A program made the translations under genes and the position numbers. A stretch of 63,799 bases of DNA from an uncultured Porphyromonas sp. (GTDB taxonomy: Bacteria > Bacteroidota > Bacteroidia > Bacteroidales > Porphyromonadaceae), in contig UWSO01000009.1 of NCBI GenBank assembly GCA_900538385.1, forward strand, positions 1 to 63,799, read 5' to 3'. The notes beneath the pieces are model-generated. The model made no database searches. It saw nothing but the letters and a program-made list of their open reading frames with translations, and had not been told where the DNA came from. Positions 35,075-44,364 of the stretch are shown one piece after another (position 1 is the stretch's first letter; each line of letters opens with the position of its first letter).

Positions 35075-38000
35075 ATGAACTCTCTACAAATCCGTTGGCG
35101 ACATTTGCTTGCCCTCTCGCTCATACTACTCTGTAGTGTGAGTGCGCTCTTTGCTCGGCCTCTGAGCGAGCGTGAAGCTCGACACCTCGCCGAGCAATTT
35201 TTCCATCAAGTTGCCTATGCACATAAGGTGTTGGCTCCTGCGCAACAACCGCTCAGTCTCGTATCAGCTCCGATACGTCAGAGTGCTGGTGTAGAGCTAC
35301 GCACCCTATCGGGCGACAAGGCTCGCTACTACTATATTTATAATAGAGGTAGCAATGCTGGCTTCGTCATCATCGCTGGTGATGATGAGCTGACACCCTA
35401 TATCGGCTACGCTACGACTGGACAAGTCCTTGAGCAGGATATGCCCGAACAGCTCCGAGCCTTTCTCAAGGCTTGTCAGGAGCGTATCGATGAGCTTACC
35501 ACTAGTGTAGGTTTGCGTAGCTCTCTCAGACCTACACCCCGAACCGCTACAGAGCCAGCACAGATTGCTCCTTTGTTGGGAAACATACAGTGGAATCAGA
35601 GTGCCCCGTGGAATAATCAGACTCCTACCGACAATCAAGGAGAGCATATGCCAGTCGGTTGTGTCGCAACCGCCTATACGCAGGTGATGCGTTATTATCA
35701 GTGGCCTACGCAAGGTGAGGGAACCTTCTCCTATACAGAAGAAAGAAGTAACCGCCAGCATAGTGTAGACTACGGGGCTACTACGTATGACTGGGCGCAT
35801 ATGCCTGAGCAGTATAACGACCCATCGTCTGCGACCTCTGAGGAGACCCAAGCACTCTCTACGCTTGCTTACCATGCAGGTGTCGCTGTCGAGATGATGT
35901 ACGCATCCAGTGGTAGTGGTTCCTATACGCCCCTTGTAGCACGAGCTTTGGCAGATCACTTCCGCTATGACAAGAGGGTGAGCTTCAAGAGTCGAAGCAA
36001 TTATACTCAGTCCTCTTGGGAGCAGATGCTACGTGCCGAGCTGATAGCCGCTCGTCCTGTAGTCTATAGTGGTTCTGGTAGTGGCGGTGGTCACGCTTTT
36101 GTCTGTGATGGTTACGATATGGAGGGACTCTTTCATATCAATTGGGGCTGGGGAGGCATGAGCGATGGCTACTTCAACCTCAACTACCTCGTCCCCTCAG
36201 ATCTCGGTATAGGTGGCGGTGCTGGAGGAGGCTTCAGTCTCGCCCAAGGAGCAGTTGTAGGCATCAAGCCCGACAAGACTGGCTCATCTCAGAGACAAGA
36301 GTCTTCGCTGGTGACCACGTGGCGATTTGGGATGACCTTCACAGAGGGTACACTTGATGCTAGTGCAGAGTACTCCGTTGTATTAACAACTGATGCGACT
36401 CCATACGATGGGTCCGTAACCTATGGCGTGACCAAGGTTGGAACGACAGATACGCTGTACCTAGATCAATACGCACGCAATGCTCGTATCGATGGACTTT
36501 ATCAAGGCTTTAGCATCGACCCCGAAGAGCTACAACTGAGTAATCACATCGGTGTCGGCACTTGGGACATCTTCCTCGCATATCGTCATACTGATGCCAC
36601 GGGTCAGACTGCGTGGAGACCTTGCGGTCAGCACGAACGTGCCAAAGAGCAGTATCGTCACACCTACACGATTACGCAGGAGAGCGATGGCTCCTATGTC
36701 GTAACAGAGGAGGCTAGTAGCAACCTCTCTATGCTAGAGCTGGTCGCAGGATCTGTTCAGAGCTCTATCGTAGGCTATGAAAAGAGCAAAGTTTCTCTCC
36801 AGCTACGCAATACAGGGCGAGTAGAGTTCTTCAACCAACTATACCTATACGCTAGAAAGGTCGGTGAACGGATATTTGAACCAGTAGTCAATATACTCCC
36901 AGCGATAGATGCTGGAGCGGTCAAAGAGGTTACCTTCGAGATAGACCGATTCCCCTATGGATCTGGAGATGTGGAGCTAGAAGTAGGGTATTTCATCGGA
37001 GATCGCTTTAACCAGTTATCGACGACGACTGTCTCCATACAGTCTGCGACCGACATACGTACAGCTTACGTCCTCTCCTCAGATCAGCCTGTCACGGTAA
37101 ATGTGAACAGTGGCAACCTCTCACAGATACGTATACGCAATATAGGTACGAAGACACCAACAAATCGTGTCTTCTATCGCTGGGAGCTACAGAAGGAGAA
37201 GCAGACGGCTAGCACCCGTTGGACGCAGATTCACATTCCTGCTGGAGGTGAGCAGCTTGTTGCCCCAAACCTAGCAGACGAACTTAGTCAGATAGGCGCA
37301 AAGCGTGGCGATAATATTACGCTCACAGCCACCTTTGTCGAGGCAAGTGATGAGGGACGTATCATCAGTGTAATACCTCTTATGGAGGAGGCTAAGCTCT
37401 CCGTATACTGTGATGGTGAGCTAGTGGTCGGTGATGGAGTCATCACGATGACCACGGCACGGGCAGTCGGAGAAAATATCTCCTTCTCCTACTTAGCGGA
37501 AGGTGATGTCGTAATAGAAGGAGCGACAGGGACTCCCAAAGAAAAAGAAAGGATCGACTATACCCTTACAAGCCAACAAGTATCCCTACGAGGAGACATC
37601 ACTGCGCTCATCTGTTTAGTAAATGAGTTGACAAATCTTGATGTCTCCCAATGTAGCTCCTTAGAGTATCTATCGTGCTTTCTTAATCAGATTAAGGGAG
37701 AGGCGATGACACAATTGGTCAATAGCCTCCCCGACCGCACAGGTAAGGAGGCTGGGATCTTTGCCGTTTATTCTCTCTTTCAAGAGGAGAGTAATATATG
37801 TCTCAAGAGCGATGTTGCTATAGCTAAAGCTAAGAACTGGCAAGTCGCTCTAGCGACTTTAGAAAACGGAGAGGTTAAACTGTACCTCTATGAGGGAGAG
37901 GACGACTCTCAGCCCTCTGTCGGTGACGGTGTCATCACGATGACCACCGCCAAAGCGGTTGGGGAGACGGTAATGCTCAAGATGATTTATACGGGCGATG

Positions 38001-40816
38001 CGCCTACGCTGAGCGGTCTGACCGGTACACCCGAGAGCGGGAAAACGATCATCTATACGCTCACATCGCAAACCGTAACCATAACCGGTGATGTAACCTA
38101 CTTTGATTGCGGTAACAATCAGCTGACCGCATTAGACGTATCAAAAAACACTGCGTTGACAGAACTTTACTGCAACGACAGTCAGCTGACCGCGTTGGAT
38201 GTTTCCCAAAACACTGCGTTGACAAGACTTTCCTGCTACAACAATCAGCTGACCGAATTGGATGTTTCCCAAAACACTGCGTTGACAGGACTTTCCTGCT
38301 ACGACAATCTGCTGACCGCATTGGATGTATCCAAGAACACCGCGTTGATATGGCTTAACTGCGAGCGAAATCAACTGACCGCATTGGATGTATCCCAGAA
38401 CACCGCGTTGACAGGGCTTGACTGCTCTGACAATCTGCTGACCGCGTTGGATGTATCCCAAAACATCGCATTGTCAGGGCTCTACTGCTCCAACAATCAG
38501 CTGACCGCATTGGATGTATCCCAAAACACCGCACTAGAAAATCTTTACTGCTACAACAATCAGCTGACTGCGTTGGATGTTTCCCAAAACACTGCGTTGA
38601 CAGATCTTGTCTGCGAGCGAAATCAACTGACTGCATTGGATGTATCCAAGAACACCGCGTTGATATGGCTTGACTGCCCTAACAATCAGCTGACCGCATT
38701 GGATGTATCCCAAAACACCGCACTAGAAATTCTTTCCTGCTACGGCAATCAAATCAAAGGCGAAGAGATGACCCGCTTGGTGAACAGCCTGCCCGACCGT
38801 ACTGGAAAGAAAGCTGGCAGATTTACTGTGGTGCAAGAACCTGACCTTGAGGGCAATATTTGTCTTAAATCCGATGTCGCTATCGCCAAGGGTAAGAACT
38901 GGAATACGCTAAAGTACGAATCCGATACCCAAAACTCTGTTCCCTACGAGGGCGCAGAGGACGCACAACCCTTAAAGGTAACGCTGACGAAAGAGGGCGA
39001 AGGTACGCTCACAGCTATGGGTGCAGATGATCTCAACGCAGTCCCCTACGGCACGGAGCTCACAGTCGAGGCTGCACCAGCCGAAGGTTACGAGCTGACC
39101 GCTCTAACGGCCAATGGCAAAGACATCCTAGCGACGAAGATGCTGAGCGTCAGGGAAGACACCGAGATCAAGGCAACCTTTACGAAGGTTGGCGACGGTG
39201 TCATCACGATGACCACGGCGAAATCTGTCGGAGAGAGCATCCGTCTTGGTTACCTTGCAGATGGAGGTGTCTCTATCGAGGGAGCAGAGGGCACTCCTAG
39301 ACCAAACTATTATGTAGACTACACACTCACCAATCAGCAAGTGACTATGCGTGGAGATATCACAGTATTGAGTTGCTATGACAATAGATTGACTGATATA
39401 GATGTTTCCCAGTGTAGCTCTTTAAGAACTCTTGTCTGCCATACCAACGAGATCAAAGGGAAGTCAATGCTACAACTAGTCAACAGCTTGCCTGATCGCA
39501 CAGGTCTAGAAAGTGGCGAATTCGTTGTCTACTCAGACGGCTCTCTGGGGCAAGAAGGCAATGTGTGTCTGAAAAGCGATGTCGCCATAGCTAGGGCTAA
39601 GAATTGGGAAGTATATCTGGCAAGAGAGGAAAACGGAGATCTGTATCTATCCCCCTACGATGGCGAGGACCCGACAAAGACCTTTGCCGTCACGCTCACG
39701 AAGGAAGGAGAGGGTACCCTCACAGTCACAGGAGCAGACGACCTCGATGCAGTACCCTACGATACGGAGCTTACCGTCATTGCTACTCCAGCTGAGGGGT
39801 ACGAGCTTACAGCACTTACTGCCAATGGCACGGATATCCTCGCTACGAAGAAGATCGTTGTCACGGATAATGTGACCGTCAAGGCGACCTTTGCGAAGAA
39901 GAACTTCGCTGTCACCTTCGACAAGGAGGGTGAGGGTACGATCACCGCTACGGGTGCGAGCGACCTCAACGCAGTCGCTTACGGCACAGAGTTGACGATC
40001 AACGCTACACCTGCTACGGGCTACGAGCTAACAGCGCTTACTGCCAACGGCACGGACATCCTCGCTACGAAGAAGATCGTTGTCACGGATAATGTGACCG
40101 TCAAGGCGACGTTTGCGAAGAAGACGTTTGCAGTGAAGCTCACGAAGGAGGGCGAAGGAACGCTCGTAGCTACAGGTGCTGACGACCTCAACGCAGTCGC
40201 TTACGGCACAGAGCTAACGATTGCCGCTACTCCAGCCGAGGGGTATGAGCTTACTGCACTTACTGCCAATGGCACGGACATCCTCGCTACGAAAAAGTTC
40301 GTCGTCAAAGGTGCTACTGAAGTAAAGGCAACCTTTACGAAGATGGCGTTTGCCGTGACCCTAACGAGCAACGAGCATGGTACGATTTCGATTGTCGAGA
40401 ACGTAGATCTCAAGGCTGTACCCTATGGGACTACCTTGACAGTTCAAGCTACGGGTAAGAACGACAAGTGCGAGCTTACCGCCCTCACAGCCAACGGAGA
40501 GGATATCCTTGCCACGAAGAAGTTTGTCGTCAAGGGTGCTACCGAAGTGAAGGCAACGTTTGTGGATCACACAGGCGTGGAGACGACCGTCACGCAGCAG
40601 GTGAAGCTCTACCCGAACCCAGCAACTGACTATGTCATCGTGGAGGGTATAGCACCTGCTAGCGAAGTGATGCTGCACAGCATGACTGGCGAGTTACTGT
40701 GCGCTATGCAAGCAGATGCAGAGGGGCATCTACAGATTGACCTGACAGCTCTCAGCGATGGTGTCTACCTCCTCGTAGGCACTGGGTGGCAGGAGCGACT
40801 AGTGGTCAAGAAGTAG
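35075..40816 (+). CDS. Giant C10-family cysteine protease with LRRs and T9SS sorting domain
   Basis: 1913 residues. Signal peptide about 1-27. A propeptide and streptopain-type C10 peptidase at about 30-390 has catalytic Cys196 (MPVGCVATAYTQVM), His340 (GGGHAFVCDGYD) and the NWGWGG motif (356-361). About 400-780 is a beta-rich region. Three copies of one module, each opening with GDGVITMTTA, start near 786, 949 and 1372; the middle copy holds ten tandem 21-residue leucine-rich repeats. One InlB-type B-repeat is near 1300-1370 and four more in tandem near 1536-1830. The last about 75 residues form a T9SS C-terminal domain (VKLYPNPATDYV ... GVYLLVGTGWQERLVVKK), the signal for export and A-LPS anchoring. 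It resembles PrtT-type proteases joined to adhesin-like repeats. Likely cell-surface; target unknown. Confidence 0.93.
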   Translation: MNSLQIRWRHLLALSLILLCSVSALFARPLSEREARHLAEQFFHQVAYAHKVLAPAQQPLSLVSAPIRQSAGVELRTLSGDKARYYYIYNRGSNAGFVIIAGDDELTPYIGYATTGQVLEQDMPEQLRAFLKACQERIDELTTSVGLRSSLRPTPRTATEPAQIAPLLGNIQWNQSAPWNNQTPTDNQGEHMPVGCVATAYTQVMRYYQWPTQGEGTFSYTEERSNRQHSVDYGATTYDWAHMPEQYNDPSSATSEETQALSTLAYHAGVAVEMMYASSGSGSYTPLVARALADHFRYDKRVSFKSRSNYTQSSWEQMLRAELIAARPVVYSGSGSGGGHAFVCDGYDMEGLFHINWGWGGMSDGYFNLNYLVPSDLGIGGGAGGGFSLAQGAVVGIKPDKTGSSQRQESSLVTTWRFGMTFTEGTLDASAEYSVVLTTDATPYDGSVTYGVTKVGTTDTLYLDQYARNARIDGLYQGFSIDPEELQLSNHIGVGTWDIFLAYRHTDATGQTAWRPCGQHERAKEQYRHTYTITQESDGSYVVTEEASSNLSMLELVAGSVQSSIVGYEKSKVSLQLRNTGRVEFFNQLYLYARKVGERIFEPVVNILPAIDAGAVKEVTFEIDRFPYGSGDVELEVGYFIGDRFNQLSTTTVSIQSATDIRTAYVLSSDQPVTVNVNSGNLSQIRIRNIGTKTPTNRVFYRWELQKEKQTASTRWTQIHIPAGGEQLVAPNLADELSQIGAKRGDNITLTATFVEASDEGRIISVIPLMEEAKLSVYCDGELVVGDGVITMTTARAVGENISFSYLAEGDVVIEGATGTPKEKERIDYTLTSQQVSLRGDITALICLVNELTNLDVSQCSSLEYLSCFLNQIKGEAMTQLVNSLPDRTGKEAGIFAVYSLFQEESNICLKSDVAIAKAKNWQVALATLENGEVKLYLYEGEDDSQPSVGDGVITMTTAKAVGETVMLKMIYTGDAPTLSGLTGTPESGKTIIYTLTSQTVTITGDVTYFDCGNNQLTALDVSKNTALTELYCNDSQLTALDVSQNTALTRLSCYNNQLTELDVSQNTALTGLSCYDNLLTALDVSKNTALIWLNCERNQLTALDVSQNTALTGLDCSDNLLTALDVSQNIALSGLYCSNNQLTALDVSQNTALENLYCYNNQLTALDVSQNTALTDLVCERNQLTALDVSKNTALIWLDCPNNQLTALDVSQNTALEILSCYGNQIKGEEMTRLVNSLPDRTGKKAGRFTVVQEPDLEGNICLKSDVAIAKGKNWNTLKYESDTQNSVPYEGAEDAQPLKVTLTKEGEGTLTAMGADDLNAVPYGTELTVEAAPAEGYELTALTANGKDILATKMLSVREDTEIKATFTKVGDGVITMTTAKSVGESIRLGYLADGGVSIEGAEGTPRPNYYVDYTLTNQQVTMRGDITVLSCYDNRLTDIDVSQCSSLRTLVCHTNEIKGKSMLQLVNSLPDRTGLESGEFVVYSDGSLGQEGNVCLKSDVAIARAKNWEVYLAREENGDLYLSPYDGEDPTKTFAVTLTKEGEGTLTVTGADDLDAVPYDTELTVIATPAEGYELTALTANGTDILATKKIVVTDNVTVKATFAKKNFAVTFDKEGEGTITATGASDLNAVAYGTELTINATPATGYELTALTANGTDILATKKIVVTDNVTVKATFAKKTFAVKLTKEGEGTLVATGADDLNAVAYGTELTIAATPAEGYELTALTANGTDILATKKFVVKGATEVKATFTKMAFAVTLTSNEHGTISIVENVDLKAVPYGTTLTVQATGKNDKCELTALTANGEDILATKKFVVKGATEVKATFVDHTGVETTVTQQVKLYPNPATDYVIVEGIAPASEVMLHSMTGELLCAMQADAEGHLQIDLTALSDGVYLLVGTGWQERLVVKK
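38108..38737 (+). repeat. Ten tandem 63-bp leucine-rich-repeat units in the C10 protease
   Basis: Ten in-frame 63-bp copies encode 21-residue repeats of the form C-x-NNQLTALDVSQNTAL-xx-L. Copies differ at few bases: GCATTGGATGTATCC and AACACCGCGTTGA recur almost unchanged. Units 4 and 9 share the same variant (SKNTALIWL), which suggests block duplication of five units. Such near-identical in-frame repeats can change number by slippage or recombination. Confidence 0.92.
39682..40566 (+). repeat. Four tandem InlB-type B-repeats in the C10 protease
   Basis: Four in-frame copies of about 74 residues (about 222 bp) start at roughly 39682, 39905, 40127 and 40348. Each reads FAVTLTKEGEGT ... YELTALTANGTDILATKK ... 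KATF. A fifth, separate copy lies near 38970-39190. The fourth tandem copy is the most diverged at its start. Confidence 0.88.
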
Positions 40817-40837
40817 GGCTACCCCCTTTTCTATAGT

Positions 40838-40898
40838 AGAGACTGCTGCATGATGGCAAGCGATTAAGCTCACCATCGTGTGGCAGTCTCTTTTAGTT
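40838..40898 (+). terminator. Terminator after the C10 protease
   Basis: AGAGACTGC (40838-40846) pairs with GCAGTCTCT (40883-40891), with further inner pairing of CATGATGG and CACCATCGTG, followed by TTTTAGTTT. Confidence 0.8.
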
Positions 40899-40948
40899 TC
40901 TCCCATATGAAACTGGAGGTCCTCCCGTATGAAACTAAACATCTCTCC
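40894..40948. repeat. Short 22-nt repeat array E (2-3 units)
   Basis: Two clear units 22 nt apart, with cores TCTCCCATATGAAACT and CCTCCCGTATGAAACT, plus a partial third (TCTCCC). Same unit style as array F. Confidence 0.6.
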
Positions 40949-41074
40949 CTTCAAAAAATGATTCCACAAATCTTACACGTAGTGACCAGTAGGAACGCTA
41001 GGCTTAAGTGTCCGCCCCTACAGATCGGGGATACAGCGTTTGATGAGTGGAATTGTCGTGCTGACGTAGCTTGT

Positions 41075-41153
41075 GTAGGGGCGGACCTACGTGTCCGCCC
41101 GCAGAATAGACTGCGCTCAGTGAGGACGGGCGGACACATAGGTCCGCCCCTAC
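41075..41153. repeat. 79-bp palindromic element with 27-bp arms
   Basis: Arms 41075-41101 and 41127-41153 are inverted copies differing at one position (C/T). Each contains GTAGGGGCGGACCTA and GTCCGCCCG, and they close a 25-nt loop. A partial third copy (TGTCCGCCCCTAC) lies at 41009-41021. I recall highly similar GGGGCGGACCTA/TGTCCGCCC palindromes dispersed in other Bacteroidota genomes. Its GC-rich arms contrast with the flanks. No protein-coding content. Confidence 0.8.
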
Positions 41154-41309
41154 GGTGGGAGCTTCCACCCCGCCGAGCGGTTCACCCGAAGAGAAGTCGA
41201 CCAAGCTTCCGAAACGAGAAAAAACTTCGCTTTTTACTTGCATATGAACTTAGAAAGCTTTAAGAGAAGACTGGGGCTACTCATAGGGAAGAGTCTAGTC
41301 TCTAAATTG

Positions 41310-41317
41310 TATCTTTG
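41310..41317 (+). promoter_or_regulatory. -7 box of the two-component pair
   Basis: TATCTTTG matches TAnnTTTG exactly. It ends only 8 nt before the ATG at 41325, so the transcript would be leaderless or nearly so if that ATG is used; ATG 41364 would give a leader of about 40 nt. Confidence 0.55.
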
Positions 41318-41324
41318 CGAAAGA

Positions 41325-44300
41325 ATGAAGCCAAATAGCCGATACGTACTCAGTCGGATTATAATGAGTGTCTCCCTATTGTTACTGCTCTCTCTTCAGG
41401 CTCATTGCCAAGAGAAGGGGGTGCAGAGCATACGCTACTCCAAGGAGCAGGGATTGCCACAGTGTCAGGTGACTAAGTTGATGCAAGATAGTCGCGGGTA
41501 TATATGGGCTGGGACGAAGGCTGGTGTGGGTCGATTTGATGGCGTGCGGTTTCACCCCTTTACGGCATCTAGGGAGGGGTTGTCAGCTGGAGAGGTCGTC
41601 CATCTTGAGGAGGATGAAGATGGCTTTGTATGGATCATTACGACGCAAGGTGTCTCAAGGATCAGTGGCGATAGTGTACAGACACTCCCTGTACCTCTGA
41701 CGGGACTATATGCCGCAACCTTAGGTGGAGAGCGTACCCTGTGGTATGCCAAGCGGAATGCATCGTCTCGCTTTGTAGTCGGTCACTATGCAGAGGGGAG
41801 GCTGCAAGAGACGCCTCTCTCTCCAGGGGTCACCTCGGTACACTCTCCGATGCGCTATGATAAGCTACACCACGACCTCTACCTCGTAGGTTCGTATGAT
41901 GATGACTCTGAGAGGCTATTGCGGGTGACGAGAGAGGGGCGTATCACAACCGTTGACCTCCCTAAGCAACTACAGCAACAGTCTAAGCGTCTGCTCTATG
42001 GGCCTCGGGGCGAGGTCTGTATAGCCTTTAGCCGAGAGGTGGGGACGGTGGAGCTTTATGCTCTCTCTGCTAAGGGGCTTAGTCGTATAGCTTCTTCTGT
42101 AGGAGGGCGTTGGGTAGAGCCACTCCCGATAGCTTGGTATGGGGTAAGCAATGTCATACTGCCGGGCTTACATTTAGGAGAGTTACAGTTCCTAAATTAT
42201 GGCGAGCTGATAAATCTTAGTAAGTATATATCGCAGTGGGGGTATATCACAGATATGGTCGTTAACCATCAGGGGGGCATCTATCTTGGTACAGAGCGCG
42301 GTATGCTACAGGTATTGCCTGATGCGATTCAGCTCTACGATGCGAAGCTACTGCCTGAGGTGTGGGGCTGTGTCGCTGGCGATGATGGCACGATATACGC
42401 TAGCTCCTTTACGCACGAGATCAAGCGCATCCGTGGCGATCAGGTAGAGTCGCTCTCACTTACTAGCGAGCTAGATCAAGGGTACTACTTTCATCCTGTA
42501 CGAGATAGCCGTGGGGTGCTTTACTTTCCACACTCTAAAGGAGTGATACGTTATAATCCGAAGAGTGGTAAGGTCTCAGAGCTAGAGCGTACAGGGGTGC
42601 ATGAGCAGCTCTGCTTCTATACCTATTACGATGCTCAGCGTCGGCTTATATGGGGAGGAGGTATGGGTAGCTTTGCTATATGGGACGAAGAGGGTAAAGT
42701 ACAGCGTACAGTCACACAATATAAGAGTGTCACAATACAGGGTAATATACTCTCCATCACACGGGACTCTGTCGGGAGCTACTGGCTGGGTGGTCGAGAG
42801 ATTTACCGCTATGACTACGACACAGGAGCGTTAGTTAGGTATGCTAACGAGCGAGGCGCCTCATACTTCTGTATGGAGATGGCGACAGATGCGTATGGCA
42901 CGACTTGGTTTGCCACTGATATGGGACTATGCTACTACGATGCTAAGCAAGATCAAATCTGCGTGGTAGATGATCCCGAGTTCCAAGAGGTGACCGCCCT
43001 CGTCCTACCGATAGATAGCGAGCGACTACTGGTGTCGCAGGGCGATCGGCTCTGTATCATCGATCTCAAAGCATTTCATCATACGAGACGAGTGAAGCTG
43101 TGGGGCTATATCGATGCGTCCAATGGTTTTCGTGTAGAGGAGCCTGGGCAGGCTGGCGCCTATATGGACTCTCAGGGCAACATTTGGGTGGCTAGTAGTT
43201 CGCATCTAGCGTCTATTCGCCCCAAACTATTAAGACCGACAGCTACGCACGGAGCCAAGCTCTTCTTCTCCTATTATAATAACACGCCTATACTATATAA
43301 TCAGCGACGAGTGAGCCTCCCGACCAATAGATCGTCTGTGACCATTTCGCTTACGACGCTTGCCTATAGTCGTCCCTATCCGCTGGTGTATCGCTATCGT
43401 ACGAGTGGCACAGCACCTTGGAGCAAGCCTCAGGATGAGGATTATATCGTCTTGACCGACTTGCCTCATGGCACGACGACACTGCAGGTGCAGGTGCTAT
43501 ACAAAGGGACTGATAAGGTCTGCTCGGAGCAGGAGCTATATGAACTAGAGATATCGGTAAGGCGAGCCTTCTATAATCAAGGGTGGTTTGTCCCGAGCAT
43601 TGTCCTCTTACTGCTACTAGCCATCGTGGGGAGTGTGCTCCTCCTGCTACGTACTAAGCGACGCCTCTCTGAGACTATTACGCAAGCTCAGGTCGCTGAG
43701 ATGGATACGATACAAGCTCAACTCAATCCACACTTTGTCTACAATGTCCTGACCTCGGTACAGGCTAAGGTACACTTACAGAAAACCGAAGAGGCCGAGC
43801 AGCAGTTGATCAGTCTGAGTCGGCTCATACGAGCATTCCTCCATAGTTCGATACAAAGCTCTGTAAGTGCGCTAGACTCTACACTAGCACAGCACTGGAC
43901 TACGCTACCGCGGGAGCTAGAGCTGACGGAGCAGTTTGTGAGCTTTCAGCAGGAGCTACACCCAGATGCTTTTGCCTTTCAGATTACCATTGACGAGGCT
44001 ATATCTTCCGATCAGGTTTGTATACCTCCGATGCTCCTGCAGCCCTTTGTGGAGAATGCTATAAGTCACGGACTACTGCCTCTCAATGATGCCCGTAGAG
44101 CGATGCTACAAGTCTCCATCTCTCTAGACCAACAGAGTGGAGCCATATCCATCCAGATAGCTGACAATGGTATCGGCATACAGCAAGCCCAAAAGCTACA
44201 ACACAAGTCCAAGCTCAGCTATCACTCCTATGGTCTGGAGCTAACGAAGAAGCGTATCCACCTCCTCAATCGACTAGGCTATGCGATAGACCTCGGTGTA

Positions 44301-44360
44301 GACTCTTCGGAGCAAGGAACCACCATCACACTACGCTTACCACCCCATTATCGCCTATAA
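41325..44360 (+). CDS. Two-component sensor with periplasmic propeller and LytS-type kinase
   Basis: 1011 residues from the ATG at 41325. After a signal peptide/membrane segment (SVSLLLLLSLQAHC) come about 640 residues of two-component-regulator propeller repeats (IRYSKEQGLPQCQVTKLMQDSRGYIWAGTKAGVGRFDG is the first, cited in parts as QDSRGYIWAGT). A Y_Y_Y-like domain is near 680-750, one membrane span at about 755-778, and a His_kinase (LytS/YehU type) domain follows. His803 in QLNPHFVYN is the likely phosphorylation site, and the ATP-binding N box is ENAISHG near 911. Four nt before its response-regulator gene. The signal sensed is unknown. Confidence 0.93.
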   Translation: MKPNSRYVLSRIIMSVSLLLLLSLQAHCQEKGVQSIRYSKEQGLPQCQVTKLMQDSRGYIWAGTKAGVGRFDGVRFHPFTASREGLSAGEVVHLEEDEDGFVWIITTQGVSRISGDSVQTLPVPLTGLYAATLGGERTLWYAKRNASSRFVVGHYAEGRLQETPLSPGVTSVHSPMRYDKLHHDLYLVGSYDDDSERLLRVTREGRITTVDLPKQLQQQSKRLLYGPRGEVCIAFSREVGTVELYALSAKGLSRIASSVGGRWVEPLPIAWYGVSNVILPGLHLGELQFLNYGELINLSKYISQWGYITDMVVNHQGGIYLGTERGMLQVLPDAIQLYDAKLLPEVWGCVAGDDGTIYASSFTHEIKRIRGDQVESLSLTSELDQGYYFHPVRDSRGVLYFPHSKGVIRYNPKSGKVSELERTGVHEQLCFYTYYDAQRRLIWGGGMGSFAIWDEEGKVQRTVTQYKSVTIQGNILSITRDSVGSYWLGGREIYRYDYDTGALVRYANERGASYFCMEMATDAYGTTWFATDMGLCYYDAKQDQICVVDDPEFQEVTALVLPIDSERLLVSQGDRLCIIDLKAFHHTRRVKLWGYIDASNGFRVEEPGQAGAYMDSQGNIWVASSSHLASIRPKLLRPTATHGAKLFFSYYNNTPILYNQRRVSLPTNRSSVTISLTTLAYSRPYPLVYRYRTSGTAPWSKPQDEDYIVLTDLPHGTTTLQVQVLYKGTDKVCSEQELYELEISVRRAFYNQGWFVPSIVLLLLLAIVGSVLLLLRTKRRLSETITQAQVAEMDTIQAQLNPHFVYNVLTSVQAKVHLQKTEEAEQQLISLSRLIRAFLHSSIQSSVSALDSTLAQHWTTLPRELELTEQFVSFQQELHPDAFAFQITIDEAISSDQVCIPPMLLQPFVENAISHGLLPLNDARRAMLQVSISLDQQSGAISIQIADNGIGIQQAQKLQHKSKLSYHSYGLELTKKRIHLLNRLGYAIDLGVDSSEQGTTITLRLPPHYRL

Positions 44361-44364
44361 ATCT

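Noticed and set aside
38061..38636. Antisense open frames rich in repeated CFGKHP/MRSADC motifs
   Set aside because: These are the reverse reading of the 63-bp LRR repeats; repetition keeps several frames open.
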